Part shown: piece by piece, positions 1 through 5,714 of the stretch
How positions within the stretch are numbered: the stretch's first letter is position 1
Layout: each line of letters begins with the position of its first letter
Source of the DNA: an uncultured Clostridia bacterium
Lineage (GTDB): Bacteria; Bacillota; Clostridia; UBA1381
Length of the DNA: 14,432 bases
Direction: 5' to 3'
Assembly: GCA_934476075.1 (NCBI GenBank)
Contig: CAKSNH010000032.1
Coordinates: 1 to 14,432 of the forward strand
Notes under the pieces: model-generated
What the model saw: only the letters and a program-made list of their open reading frames with translations
Told to the model about the DNA's origin: nothing
Databases searched by the model: none
Made by a program: the position numbers and the translations under genes

Positions 1-219
1 TTGCGGACTTTTCCGTCCTCTTTGTGGACGTGGACAAAGAGGACTCCAAAGGGTTCGCTATAATTTGATAATGTCTACCACCTATGGGGAAGTGAAACGT
101 CCCCAACGCTAAATTCAGACAACGTCAGTATGCACTACATTTGGATTTTAGCTACACTTGAACAGAACGCTAAACATATCAATCACCCCTACAACCCCAA
201 CTTATACTCCCCGCCTCAC
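1..219 (+). repeat. Repeat element copy A (3' part, cut by window start)
   Basis: This is the 3' part of a dispersed intergenic element also seen at 4527-5057, 13804-14292 (minus) and, in miniature, 9041-9139. It matches the minus-strand copy at 13804-14292 closely. It carries the hairpin at 15-44 (11-bp perfect stem, loop GGACGTGG) and the hairpin at 85-105 (TGGGGA/TCCCCA). Then come the shared segments TTTTAGCTACACTTG and GAACAGAACGCTAAACAT and a terminal stretch rich in CCCC. It ends just before the his terminator. No protein is supported: the frame through the first hairpin stops soon afterwards. The 3' limit is approximate, set where similarity to the other copies fades. Confidence 0.85.
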
Positions 220-222
220 CAA

Positions 223-257
223 CAAAAAACGGAACATATTCATCGAATATGTTCCGT
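223..257 (-). terminator. Rho-independent terminator of the his operon
   Basis: The two arms 229-241 and 245-257 form a 13-bp perfect stem (ACGGAACATATTC and its complement) around a 3-base loop. On the minus strand the stem is followed by a run of six T. It lies about 20 bases past the hisA stop codon, so hisZ-hisG-hisA transcripts should end here, short of repeat element A. Confidence 0.9.
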
Positions 258-277
258 CATAATCATTATGTATAAAT

Positions 278-991
278 TTATTTCACCGTTTTAATAGCCT
301 CTGCCAAATCGACATTGCCTGTATATAAAGCTCTGCCCACGATTACACCTTCGACACCGGTCGGAACAAGTGTCTTAATATGTTCCAGACTTCCGACACC
401 GCCCGACGCAATAACGTCAAGATTGGTTTCTTTCGCCATCTCCGCCATAGCGTCAAGATTTGGGCCCTGCAAAGTTCCGTCGGTTGCAATATCGGTGTAA
501 ACTATCGTCTTAACGCCGATATTCTCCATCTTCTTTGCAAAATCCACCGCTTTAAACTCGCTGACTTCCTCCCAGCCCTCAATCGCAACCATAGAATTTT
601 TAGCGTCAATTCCGATTACGATTTTGTCGCCGTACTTGTCAACCGCACGTTTTACAAAATCAGCGTCACGCACCGCCTTAGTGCCGATGATAACCCGTGA
701 TATACCGCACGCAAGCTTGTTTTCGATGTCTTCCATTGTACGGATACCTCCGCCCGTCTGAACAGGCACATTAACGTGTTTGCAAATGCTTTTTATCACC
801 TTTGCATTAATACCCTGACCTTTTAACGCACCGTCAAGGTCTACCACATGAATGTACTCGCCGCCAAGGCTTTCCCATTTTTTCGCCATTTCCGTCGGAT
901 TATCGCCGTAAACGGTCAAATCGGAAAATCTGCCTTGAAGCAGACGAACGCAGTTACCGTCCTTAATGTCAATCGCAGGATAAATTCTCAT
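278..991 (-). CDS. hisA: HisA, phosphoribosylformimino-AICAR-P isomerase
   Basis: HisA is a cytoplasmic (beta/alpha)8-barrel enzyme of histidine synthesis. It isomerises the aminoaldose ProFAR to the aminoketose PRFAR. The 237-residue product has the family length. The start MRIYPAID carries the first catalytic Asp (D8), and GIDAKN carries the second (D129). Phosphate-binding loops are seen at GGGI (80-83), SGGVGS (196-201) and GVIVGRAL (215-222). The start is fixed by a strong ribosome site (AAGGGAGGG) about 8 bases upstream. It follows hisG by 14 bases and is the last gene of a hisZ-hisG-hisA unit that ends at the hairpin at 223-257. The other his genes (hisD, C, B, H, F, I) are not in the window. 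TrpF/PriA activity is an alternative in some phyla, but nothing here suggests it. Confidence 0.97.
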   Translation of the reverse strand: MRIYPAIDIKDGNCVRLLQGRFSDLTVYGDNPTEMAKKWESLGGEYIHVVDLDGALKGQGINAKVIKSICKHVNVPVQTGGGIRTMEDIENKLACGISRVIIGTKAVRDADFVKRAVDKYGDKIVIGIDAKNSMVAIEGWEEVSEFKAVDFAKKMENIGVKTIVYTDIATDGTLQGPNLDAMAEMAKETNLDVIASGGVGSLEHIKTLVPTGVEGVIVGRALYTGNVDLAEAIKTVK

Positions 992-1005
992 TATGTAACC
1001 CTCCC

Positions 1006-1641
1006 TTAATCGTTAATTTTCTCCTTGAACTTTTCTACTATATCCATAATACGTTCCGTGTGCATTTTCATGCTGACTTTATTCACCACAAACCATGCAC
1101 TAAGCGGGCATACGTCCTCCAAAACGTCAAGTCCGTTCTCTTTAAGTGTTTTACCGCTTTCCACAATATCCACGATAACGTCGCTCAATCCTACAAGCGG
1201 AGCAAGTTCAACCGAGCCGTTCAATTTGATAAGTTCGATAGTTTGTCCCAATGTGTGGAAATACTTTTCCGCAATGTGCGGATATTTTGACGCAACTTTA
1301 AGTTCGTTAATCTTGTGGAGTTTATCCTTCATTTCGATAGGTCCGCATACAGCCATTTTGCATTTGCCGAAACCAAGGTTAATCATTTCGTACAAAGACT
1401 TGTTTTCCTCCAAAAGCGTGTCTTTGCCCACGATACCTATATCAGCCGCCCCATACTCAACATATGTCGGTACGTCAGACGCTTTTACAAGGATAAATTT
1501 CATTTTATTTTTTTCATCTGTAAAAATCAGTTTTCTTGTTTTTTCTTTCATTTCCTCGCAGTCAAGACCGATTGAGGAAAACATATCCATGGCAAGTTCG
1601 GCAAGTCTGCCCTTTGCCAATGCAACGGTTAAATATCTCAT
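1006..1641 (-). CDS. hisG: HisG, ATP phosphoribosyltransferase catalytic subunit (short form)
   Basis: HisG catalyses the first step of histidine synthesis, joining ATP and PRPP to give phosphoribosyl-ATP. The 211-residue product is the short form, which lacks the C-terminal regulatory domain and needs HisZ; hisZ lies directly upstream. Visible motifs are the N-terminal VALAKGRL (6-13), SDVPTYVEYGAADIGIVGKD (55-74) and the PRPP-site region around GSVELAPLVGLSD (142-154). The reading frame is open upstream to 1767, but that extension overlaps the end of hisZ in another frame and looks unlike any protein. The ATG at 1641 has GAAAGGA about 9 bases upstream and gives the family N-terminus MRYLTVALAKGRL. 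An ATG three codons earlier (1650) is too close to the ribosome site. Gap to hisZ: 25 bases. Confidence 0.96.
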   Translation of the reverse strand: MRYLTVALAKGRLAELAMDMFSSIGLDCEEMKEKTRKLIFTDEKNKMKFILVKASDVPTYVEYGAADIGIVGKDTLLEENKSLYEMINLGFGKCKMAVCGPIEMKDKLHKINELKVASKYPHIAEKYFHTLGQTIELIKLNGSVELAPLVGLSDVIVDIVESGKTLKENGLDVLEDVCPLSAWFVVNKVSMKMHTERIMDIVEKFKEKIND

Positions 1642-1666
1642 TTGTTTCATTCCTTTCAATGTATAA

Positions 1667-3016
1667 TCAGTGTTCACATCCGCAGTCACAATCGTGGTCA
1701 TGGTGATGTTCGTGTCCGCAGTCACAGTCATGGTCGTGTGACTCCAAATCCCCCGAATATACATCAAGGAAATCCTTCACTGTTGTTTCGATAATTTCTT
1801 CTTCAAGATAGTCTTTCATTTGCAGCTTGCCGTCCGGCAATACTCTAATCATTGCACTCTTGCCCGTTTCCTGTGCATATTTATCGGCAGTCTTGTGGTC
1901 GCCGTCATCAATGTACATTTCCACAAGACACGACTGCAAACGCAATGTATACGCAACATCGTATGCGTCAGCCTCCGCACCCTCCTCGGCATATACCAGC
2001 GTAGCCGACGGAACATATACATCCTGCTTGTTCTCCGATTTTCTCAGTGCCGACATAAGGCGGTTGATACCAAACGCAACCCCTACCGCACACAAATCCT
2101 TGCCAAATCTGCTGATAAGATTATCATAACGTCCGCCCGCACAAATCGGGAACGCTACGCCGTAAGTAAAGCATTTGAAAATAGAGCCTGTGTAATAGTC
2201 TATGCTTTGCAGCATACCCAAATCAAGCGAAATATATTTTTCGTAACCGTATGCAACAAGCAGATTATAAATCTGTTTCAAATTATCGAGAGCATTTTTT
2301 GATGTTTCGTTAAGACCGTCAACATATGCCTTGTCGAAAATTTCAAGGCCGCCGAACAGATACGGCAAATCAATCATAAGTTTCTTGATATTTTCCGAAA
2401 TGTCAAGCTTGTCTGTGATAGATTTAATGCCGACAGTATCTTTACAGTCGATACGTTCACGCAGTTTTTCTATATCATCGGAATTAAGTCCTGCCTGTTC
2501 AACAAGTCCGTTAAAGAACGCAACTTGTCCGACCTCCACTTGGAACTCCTCGATGCCGACAGCCAAAATAGCCTCGATAGATGCGGCAATAACCTCAGCG
2601 TCCGCCTTTGCACCCTTTATACCGATTAATTCTATACCCGACTGAGTAAACTCACGCTGTCTTGCACCCTCTGTTTTTTCCACTCTGAACACGTTGCCCG
2701 TATAGCAGTAACGAAGCGGTACAGGGTCATTAATGTTCTTTGTTGCCACAATTCTGGCGGTAGCGGTTGTCATGTCGGGACGAAGCGTCAGGATACGTCC
2801 GTTCTCGTCAAAGAACTTGAACATATTCTCCTGTGAAATCTGTCCGCCGTTGCCCTCGAATACGTCATAGTATTCATAAGTCGGAAGTTCAATCTCCTCA
2901 TATCCCATTGATGCAAATACCGACCAAAGCGAATTTTCAATTTCTTTCTTTGCTCTGCATTCATCGGGCAAAATATCGCTTACACCCGTTGGTGTGTGTA
3001 GTTTTAATTCTGACAT
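1667..3016 (-). CDS. hisZ: HisZ, ATP phosphoribosyltransferase regulatory subunit, with His/Cys-rich tail
   Basis: HisZ is a catalytically inactive histidyl-tRNA-synthetase paralogue. It forms a complex with short-form HisG and carries histidine feedback control. The start (TPTGVSDILPDE, residues 9-20) and the motif LRPDMT, where true HisRS has a Glu-Gly-Thr type motif, favour HisZ over HisS; the adjacent short hisG agrees. The first ATG has GAGGAAAGGA upstream. At 449 residues it is longer than usual because of residues 425-449, which hold 8 His, 5 Cys and 6 Asp in two near-copies of HDHDCDCG(H/C)EH. The DNA there (1670-1744) is a duplication with a 36-base period. The tail is probably metal-binding (inference); I know of no such tail as a standard part of HisZ. 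First gene of the operon, behind the promoter at 3066-3094. Confidence 0.93.
   Translation of the reverse strand: MSELKLHTPTGVSDILPDECRAKKEIENSLWSVFASMGYEEIELPTYEYYDVFEGNGGQISQENMFKFFDENGRILTLRPDMTTATARIVATKNINDPVPLRYCYTGNVFRVEKTEGARQREFTQSGIELIGIKGAKADAEVIAASIEAILAVGIEEFQVEVGQVAFFNGLVEQAGLNSDDIEKLRERIDCKDTVGIKSITDKLDISENIKKLMIDLPYLFGGLEIFDKAYVDGLNETSKNALDNLKQIYNLLVAYGYEKYISLDLGMLQSIDYYTGSIFKCFTYGVAFPICAGGRYDNLISRFGKDLCAVGVAFGINRLMSALRKSENKQDVYVPSATLVYAEEGAEADAYDVAYTLRLQSCLVEMYIDDGDHKTADKYAQETGKSAMIRVLPDGKLQMKDYLEEEIIETTVKDFLDVYSGDLESHDHDCDCGHEHHHDHDCDCGCEH
1670..1744 (-). repeat. 36-base tandem duplication coding the HisZ His/Cys tail
   Basis: Two 30-base near-copies start at 1672 and 1708 (both read GTTC...TCCGCAGTCACA on the plus strand) with a 36-base period, exactly 12 codons. 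They encode two units of the form HDHDCDCG-x-EH at the very end of HisZ. The copies differ at a few bases, both synonymous and non-synonymous (His versus Cys in GHEH/GCEH), so the duplication is not brand new. Confidence 0.85.
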
Positions 3017-3065
3017 TTATTAATTCCTTTCCTCTAAAACGTAATTTACTTAATTTATCATATAT

Positions 3066-3094
3066 ACTTTACCACATTAAAGTGATAAAGTCAA
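3066..3094 (-). promoter_or_regulatory. his operon promoter with overlapping operator-like dyad
   Basis: On the minus strand, TTGACT (3094-3089) and TAAAGT (3071-3066) are separated by 17 bases, a good sigma-A promoter. The predicted transcript start lies about 40 bases before hisZ. A dyad, ACTTTACCAC (3066-3075) - 6 bases - GTGATAAAGT (3082-3091), with 9 of 10 positions paired, runs from the -10 box through half of the -35 box. Such placement is typical of a repressor operator. The leader is too short for a T-box or attenuator, so repression at the dyad is the likely control. A TrpR-like HisR/YerC regulator has been proposed for some Firmicutes his operons; whether this is its site cannot be told here. 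Confidence 0.7.
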
Positions 3095-3105
3095 TAGTTA
3101 ATTTA

Positions 3106-4497
3106 TTATTTTACCAGATGTTCGCCTATCTCAACAACATTCCCCGCACCCATTGTGAAAATCATATCGCCGTCCGCACTTTCGTCCTTCAAAACCTTCT
3201 CAATATCGGCAAATTCCTTGATATAACGTGCATTTACCCCACGAGCCTTTATATCACGAACCAAATTTTCGGGTTTGGTCACGCCGTCGGGCTGTTCTCT
3301 TGCGGCATATATATCTGTGATAATAAGTTCATCTGCATTGTCAAAAGCTGTTACAAATTCGTTCCATAGGGTTTTTGTTCTTGTGTATGTGTGCGGCTGG
3401 AACACGCACCATAGCTTGTTGTGGTCAAATGCTTTTGCGGCTGTCAGGGTGGCTTTTATTTCTGTCGGGTGATGTGCATAATCGTCAATCACAACCGCAC
3501 CGCCCAATTTGCCTTTGTATTCAAAACGTCTGTGAGTACCCTTGAATGTTTCTATACCCTTTGCGGCGGTTTCCGCATCTACGCCAAGGCAATCGCATAC
3601 GGCTATTGTTGCAAGTGCGTTTAGGATATTGTGGTCACCCGGAACGTGCAGTGAAACCGTGCACAGCTTGCCGACATTCTTTTTCATAACGTCAAATTCG
3701 GCAAAACCGCCCTTGTATACGATGTTTGCGGCGGTATAATCGTAATCGCCGTCTATCGCATATGTTACTGTGTCACAATCAATATTTGCAATCGCTTTCT
3801 GAACATTTTTATCCGCACCCATAGCGACCACTTTGCCTTTGCCCTTTGTAAGCAGTGCAAATTTTCTGAAACTTTCGATTATCTCGTCAATACCGCTGAA
3901 AAAGTCGAGATGGTCTTCTTCGATATTGGTAATCAGTGCAACTGTCGGGAAGAAGTGCAGAAAACTGTTTGTATATTCGCACGCCTCTGTCACGAAATAA
4001 TCCGACTGACCGACTTTGATATTGCCGCCGATTATGTCAAGCTCACCGCCCACGCTTATGGTCGGGTCTTTCTGAGCATGGATAAGTGCGTGTGCAAGCA
4101 TGGACGTGGTTGTGGTTTTGCCGTGAGTTCCGGATACGCCGACAGCGTACTTATAATGTTTCATGATAGAACCAAGGCATACCGCACGGGTGATAAGCGG
4201 AATATTTTGTTCTTTTGCCGCTTTCATTTCGGGATTGTCGTCATGTACTGCGGCAGTATGTACAACAAGGCTTGCACCGTCAACATTCTTTGCGTCATGA
4301 CCGATATATATTTGTGCTCCGAGCTGTTTTAGCTTTTTCACAATCTCGCTTTCGTTTCGGTCTGAGCCGGTAACGTTATAACCACGTTTTAACAGGATTT
4401 GAGCAAGTCCGCTCATGCTTATACCGCCTATACCGATAAAGTGGATTTTTGCACTTGCCGGCAGTGAAAATATATCAAAATCTTTTTCGTTTATCAT
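3106..4497 (-). CDS. murC: MurC, UDP-N-acetylmuramate--L-alanine ligase
   Basis: MurC is the cytoplasmic Mur ligase that adds L-alanine to UDP-MurNAc with ATP, the first peptide step of peptidoglycan precursor synthesis. The 463-residue length fits. The N-terminal UDP-binding fold starts HFIGIGGISMSGLA (19-32). The ATP P-loop is GTHGKTTT (123-130). The central domain has EACEY and NIEEDHLDFF (191-200), then PGDHNILNA. The C-terminal domain shows DDYAHHPTEI and FQPHTYTRT, all MurC signatures. Start: ATG at 4497 with GGAG about 10 bases upstream. It is not in a mur/fts cluster here: the his operon lies downstream with its own promoter, and repeat element B abuts its 5' side, about 30 bases from the start codon. 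No clear terminator is seen after its stop; its own promoter may lie within the end of element B. Confidence 0.97.
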   Translation of the reverse strand: MINEKDFDIFSLPASAKIHFIGIGGISMSGLAQILLKRGYNVTGSDRNESEIVKKLKQLGAQIYIGHDAKNVDGASLVVHTAAVHDDNPEMKAAKEQNIPLITRAVCLGSIMKHYKYAVGVSGTHGKTTTTSMLAHALIHAQKDPTISVGGELDIIGGNIKVGQSDYFVTEACEYTNSFLHFFPTVALITNIEEDHLDFFSGIDEIIESFRKFALLTKGKGKVVAMGADKNVQKAIANIDCDTVTYAIDGDYDYTAANIVYKGGFAEFDVMKKNVGKLCTVSLHVPGDHNILNALATIAVCDCLGVDAETAAKGIETFKGTHRRFEYKGKLGGAVVIDDYAHHPTEIKATLTAAKAFDHNKLWCVFQPHTYTRTKTLWNEFVTAFDNADELIITDIYAAREQPDGVTKPENLVRDIKARGVNARYIKEFADIEKVLKDESADGDMIFTMGAGNVVEIGEHLVK

Positions 4498-4747
4498 TTT
4501 ATTTACGCTCCGTTTCGTGATGATTTATGTATGATAATAAATTGTGAGTTGTTGAGATGATACACAAAATAAATTGCACTATACTTTCATTCGTATCTAC
4601 ACTTGCACCTACCCACTAAACTTACCCTAACGGACACGCAAAAAGCGTATATCTATATTCAGTGGGCACAGAGGGTATGCCGTATCTATGTTTTGTTTGT
4701 GAACTATGTTTAATCAAACTCATCGCAAGCACTATACTTGGACGGCA

Positions 4748-4782
4748 CAAAATTCACGCCCCTAGGCAATAAGTGAATTTTG
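4748..4782 (+). ncRNA. Hairpin I of the repeat (loop CTAGGCAATA)
   Basis: CAAAATTCAC and GTGAATTTTG pair perfectly around a 15-base loop. The minus-strand copy has the same hairpin at 14072-14107 with arms TAAAATTTGC/GCAAATTTTA, also perfect. The stems differ at three positions, and in each the partner base changed too. The loop core CTAGGCAATA is unchanged. Paired changes in the stem with a fixed loop are the mark of a selected fold. Whether it acts as RNA or as single-stranded DNA is not known. Confidence 0.6.
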
Positions 4783-4857
4783 CCGACACCGTGGGAACAA
4801 CTATATTGCAATAGCTTTGCAGCGTGTGGGTCAAGGGTGTCCCTTGCGGACTTTTCC

Positions 4858-4887
4858 GTTTGCTTTGTGGACGTGGACAAAGCGAAC
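4858..4887 (+). ncRNA. Hairpin II of the repeat (loop GGACGTGG)
   Basis: GTTTGCTTTGT and ACAAAGCGAAC form an 11-bp stem with one T-G wobble around the loop GGACGTGG. Copies A (15-44) and C (13980-14009, minus) have GTCCTCTTTGT/ACAAAGAGGAC with the same loop. Two pairs are exchanged for other Watson-Crick pairs and one C-G becomes U-G. That wobble pairs only in RNA read in the element's plus orientation; on the other strand it would be A-C. A reading frame runs through the site, but the changes alter amino acids while keeping the pairing. Confidence 0.65.
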
Positions 4888-5057
4888 TCCAAAGGGTTCG
4901 AGTTATTTAGTCAATACCTATACCTATGGGGAAGTGAAACGTCCCCAACGCTAAATGGGGGCAACGTCAGTCGCACTACACTTTGATGCTGTATATGCTC
5001 GAACAGAATACAAAAACTTATAAACACCCCTACAACTCCTAATTTATTACCATACAT

Positions 5058-5219
5058 CAAAATATCTATACTAATATATTATATACCTTATAACAAAAAA
5101 ATAAAACAATAATTTAAAAATATTTAGTATTAAAAATCTAAAAAGCTAAAAAGATATGTAAAAATGCACAAACGCAGATATATATTTTAGGGCAAATGTG
5201 AGAAATTTATACAATACCC
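5058..5219. other. AT-rich intergenic stretch upstream of the spoVG promoter
   Basis: No gene is seen. The stretch is very AT-rich with many A-tracts, including a perfect tandem repeat of CTAAAAAG at 5138-5153. It leads directly into the spoVG -35 box, so the A-tracts nearest the promoter could act as an UP-type element or bent DNA. It separates element B from spoVG. Confidence 0.5.
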
Positions 5220-5248
5220 TTGACAAAAACTTTGTTTTTTCTTAAAAT
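5220..5248 (+). promoter_or_regulatory. spoVG promoter (sigma-A type)
   Basis: TTGACA (5220-5225) and TAAAAT (5243-5248) are separated by 17 bases. The predicted transcript start is near 5255, giving an untranslated leader of about 94 bases before the spoVG ATG. The leader holds a weak hairpin (GTCGATT with AATTGAC, one G-T pair, about 5283-5305) and the distant pair ATGTAC/GTACAT. I looked for the sigma-H promoter known for Bacillus spoVG and saw no clear match. Confidence 0.8.
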
Positions 5249-5348
5249 GTAGATATATGTACCATATTTTTATTTAAAACCTGTCGATTGATTGTTAAAA
5301 TTGACGAATTAGCGTACATAAAAAAGTTTGGGGAAGGTGGTTTACATT

Positions 5349-5624
5349 ATGGAAATTACAGACATCAGAATTAAAAAATTATCAGCCGAGGGAAAAATGA
5401 AGGCTGTTGTATCGGTTACTTTCGATGACGCATTTGTCGTTCATGATATTAAGGTTATCGAAGGTCAGGAGAAACTGTTTACAGCTATGCCTAGCCGAAG
5501 AACCCCTGAAAATGAGTACAAGGATATTGCTCACCCTATCAATAAGGAAATGCGTGATTATATCGAAAAATCTATTTTGGAAAAATATGAACAGGCAATG
5601 GCAGAGTATGCCTCGGCAGAATAA
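5349..5624 (+). CDS. spoVG: SpoVG, septation/sporulation regulator
   Basis: SpoVG is a small nucleic-acid-binding regulator conserved in Firmicutes, linked to asymmetric septation, sporulation and post-transcriptional control. The 91-residue product starts MEITDIRIKKL and holds the family signatures DDAFVVHDIKVIEG, FTAMPSRRTPENEYKDIAHPI and a C-terminal helix. The frame stays open to a TTG at 5328, but the likely ribosome site (GGAAGGTGG) lies inside that extension and 7-8 bases before the ATG at 5349, which also gives the family N-terminus. It is monocistronic: its own promoter at 5220-5248 and a strong terminator at 5672-5710. In Bacillus it neighbours purR/yabJ and glmU; none is seen here, so the context is different. 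Confidence 0.96.
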   Translation: MEITDIRIKKLSAEGKMKAVVSVTFDDAFVVHDIKVIEGQEKLFTAMPSRRTPENEYKDIAHPINKEMRDYIEKSILEKYEQAMAEYASAE

Positions 5625-5671
5625 AATATTTATAATATTGCTTTCTTTCTTTTAATAATATGTGTATATAC

Positions 5672-5710
5672 AAAAAGCGGATACGATTGTTTAAAATCTA
5701 TCCGCTTTTT
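5672..5710. terminator. Bidirectional terminator between spoVG and the histidine kinase gene
   Basis: AAAAAGCGGATA (5672-5683) and its exact complement (5699-5710) form a 12-bp stem around a 15-base loop. Five T end the stem on each strand, so it can serve spoVG (plus) and the kinase (minus), whose stop codon lies 4 bases away. Confidence 0.9.
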
Positions 5711-5714
5711 GCTG

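Larger units (their letters stand above)
4527..5057 (+). mobile_element. Repeat element copy B: complete, inverted ends, structured core
   Basis: This 531-base non-coding unit is bounded by imperfect inverted ends. The left end starts ATGTATGATAATAAATT and the complement of the right end starts ATGTATGGTAATAAATT; both continue with (A/G)GTTGT-like sequence, giving about 35 bases with some mismatches. Inside are, in order: a 5' stem CCCACT/AGTGGG (4612-4617/4661-4666) enclosing a small ACGC/GCGT hairpin; a 10-bp stem (4748-4757/4773-4782) with loop containing CTAGGCAATA; an 11-bp stem with loop GGACGTGG (4858-4887); and TGGGGA/TCCCCA (4927-4947). Other copies keep these stems despite base changes. 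No transposase is present. Read as a non-autonomous, MITE-like element whose core may be a structured RNA; the family is not recognised. Confidence 0.75.

Noticed and set aside
397..403. Loss of function of the histidine kinase from Asn in the G1 box (kinase residue 398; gene at 5715-7130, minus)
   Set aside because: All other boxes are intact and Asn at this place is seen in other clostridial kinases, so it is not good evidence for a dead kinase. The coordinates given here are the residue numbers of the protein.
1642..1767. N-terminal extension of hisG to an upstream ATG
   Set aside because: The extension overlaps the hisZ tail in another frame, is low-complexity from the His/Cys repeat, and the ATG at 1641 has the ribosome site and the family N-terminus.
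3017..3058. T-box or His leader-peptide attenuator before hisZ
   Set aside because: The leader is only about 40 bases, with no T-box sequence, no terminator hairpin and no His-rich small frame.
4780..4986. 68-residue open frame inside element B, and the similar 67-residue frame at 13797-14000 (minus) in copy C
   Set aside because: They share a short similar stretch only because both cross the conserved hairpin II. Frames, starts and ends differ between copies, no ribosome site is evident, and the substitutions preserve base pairing rather than amino acids.
5283..5348. sigma-H promoter or riboswitch before spoVG
   Set aside because: No convincing sigma-H boxes; the sigma-A promoter at 5220-5248 is strong and the leader hairpin is weak.
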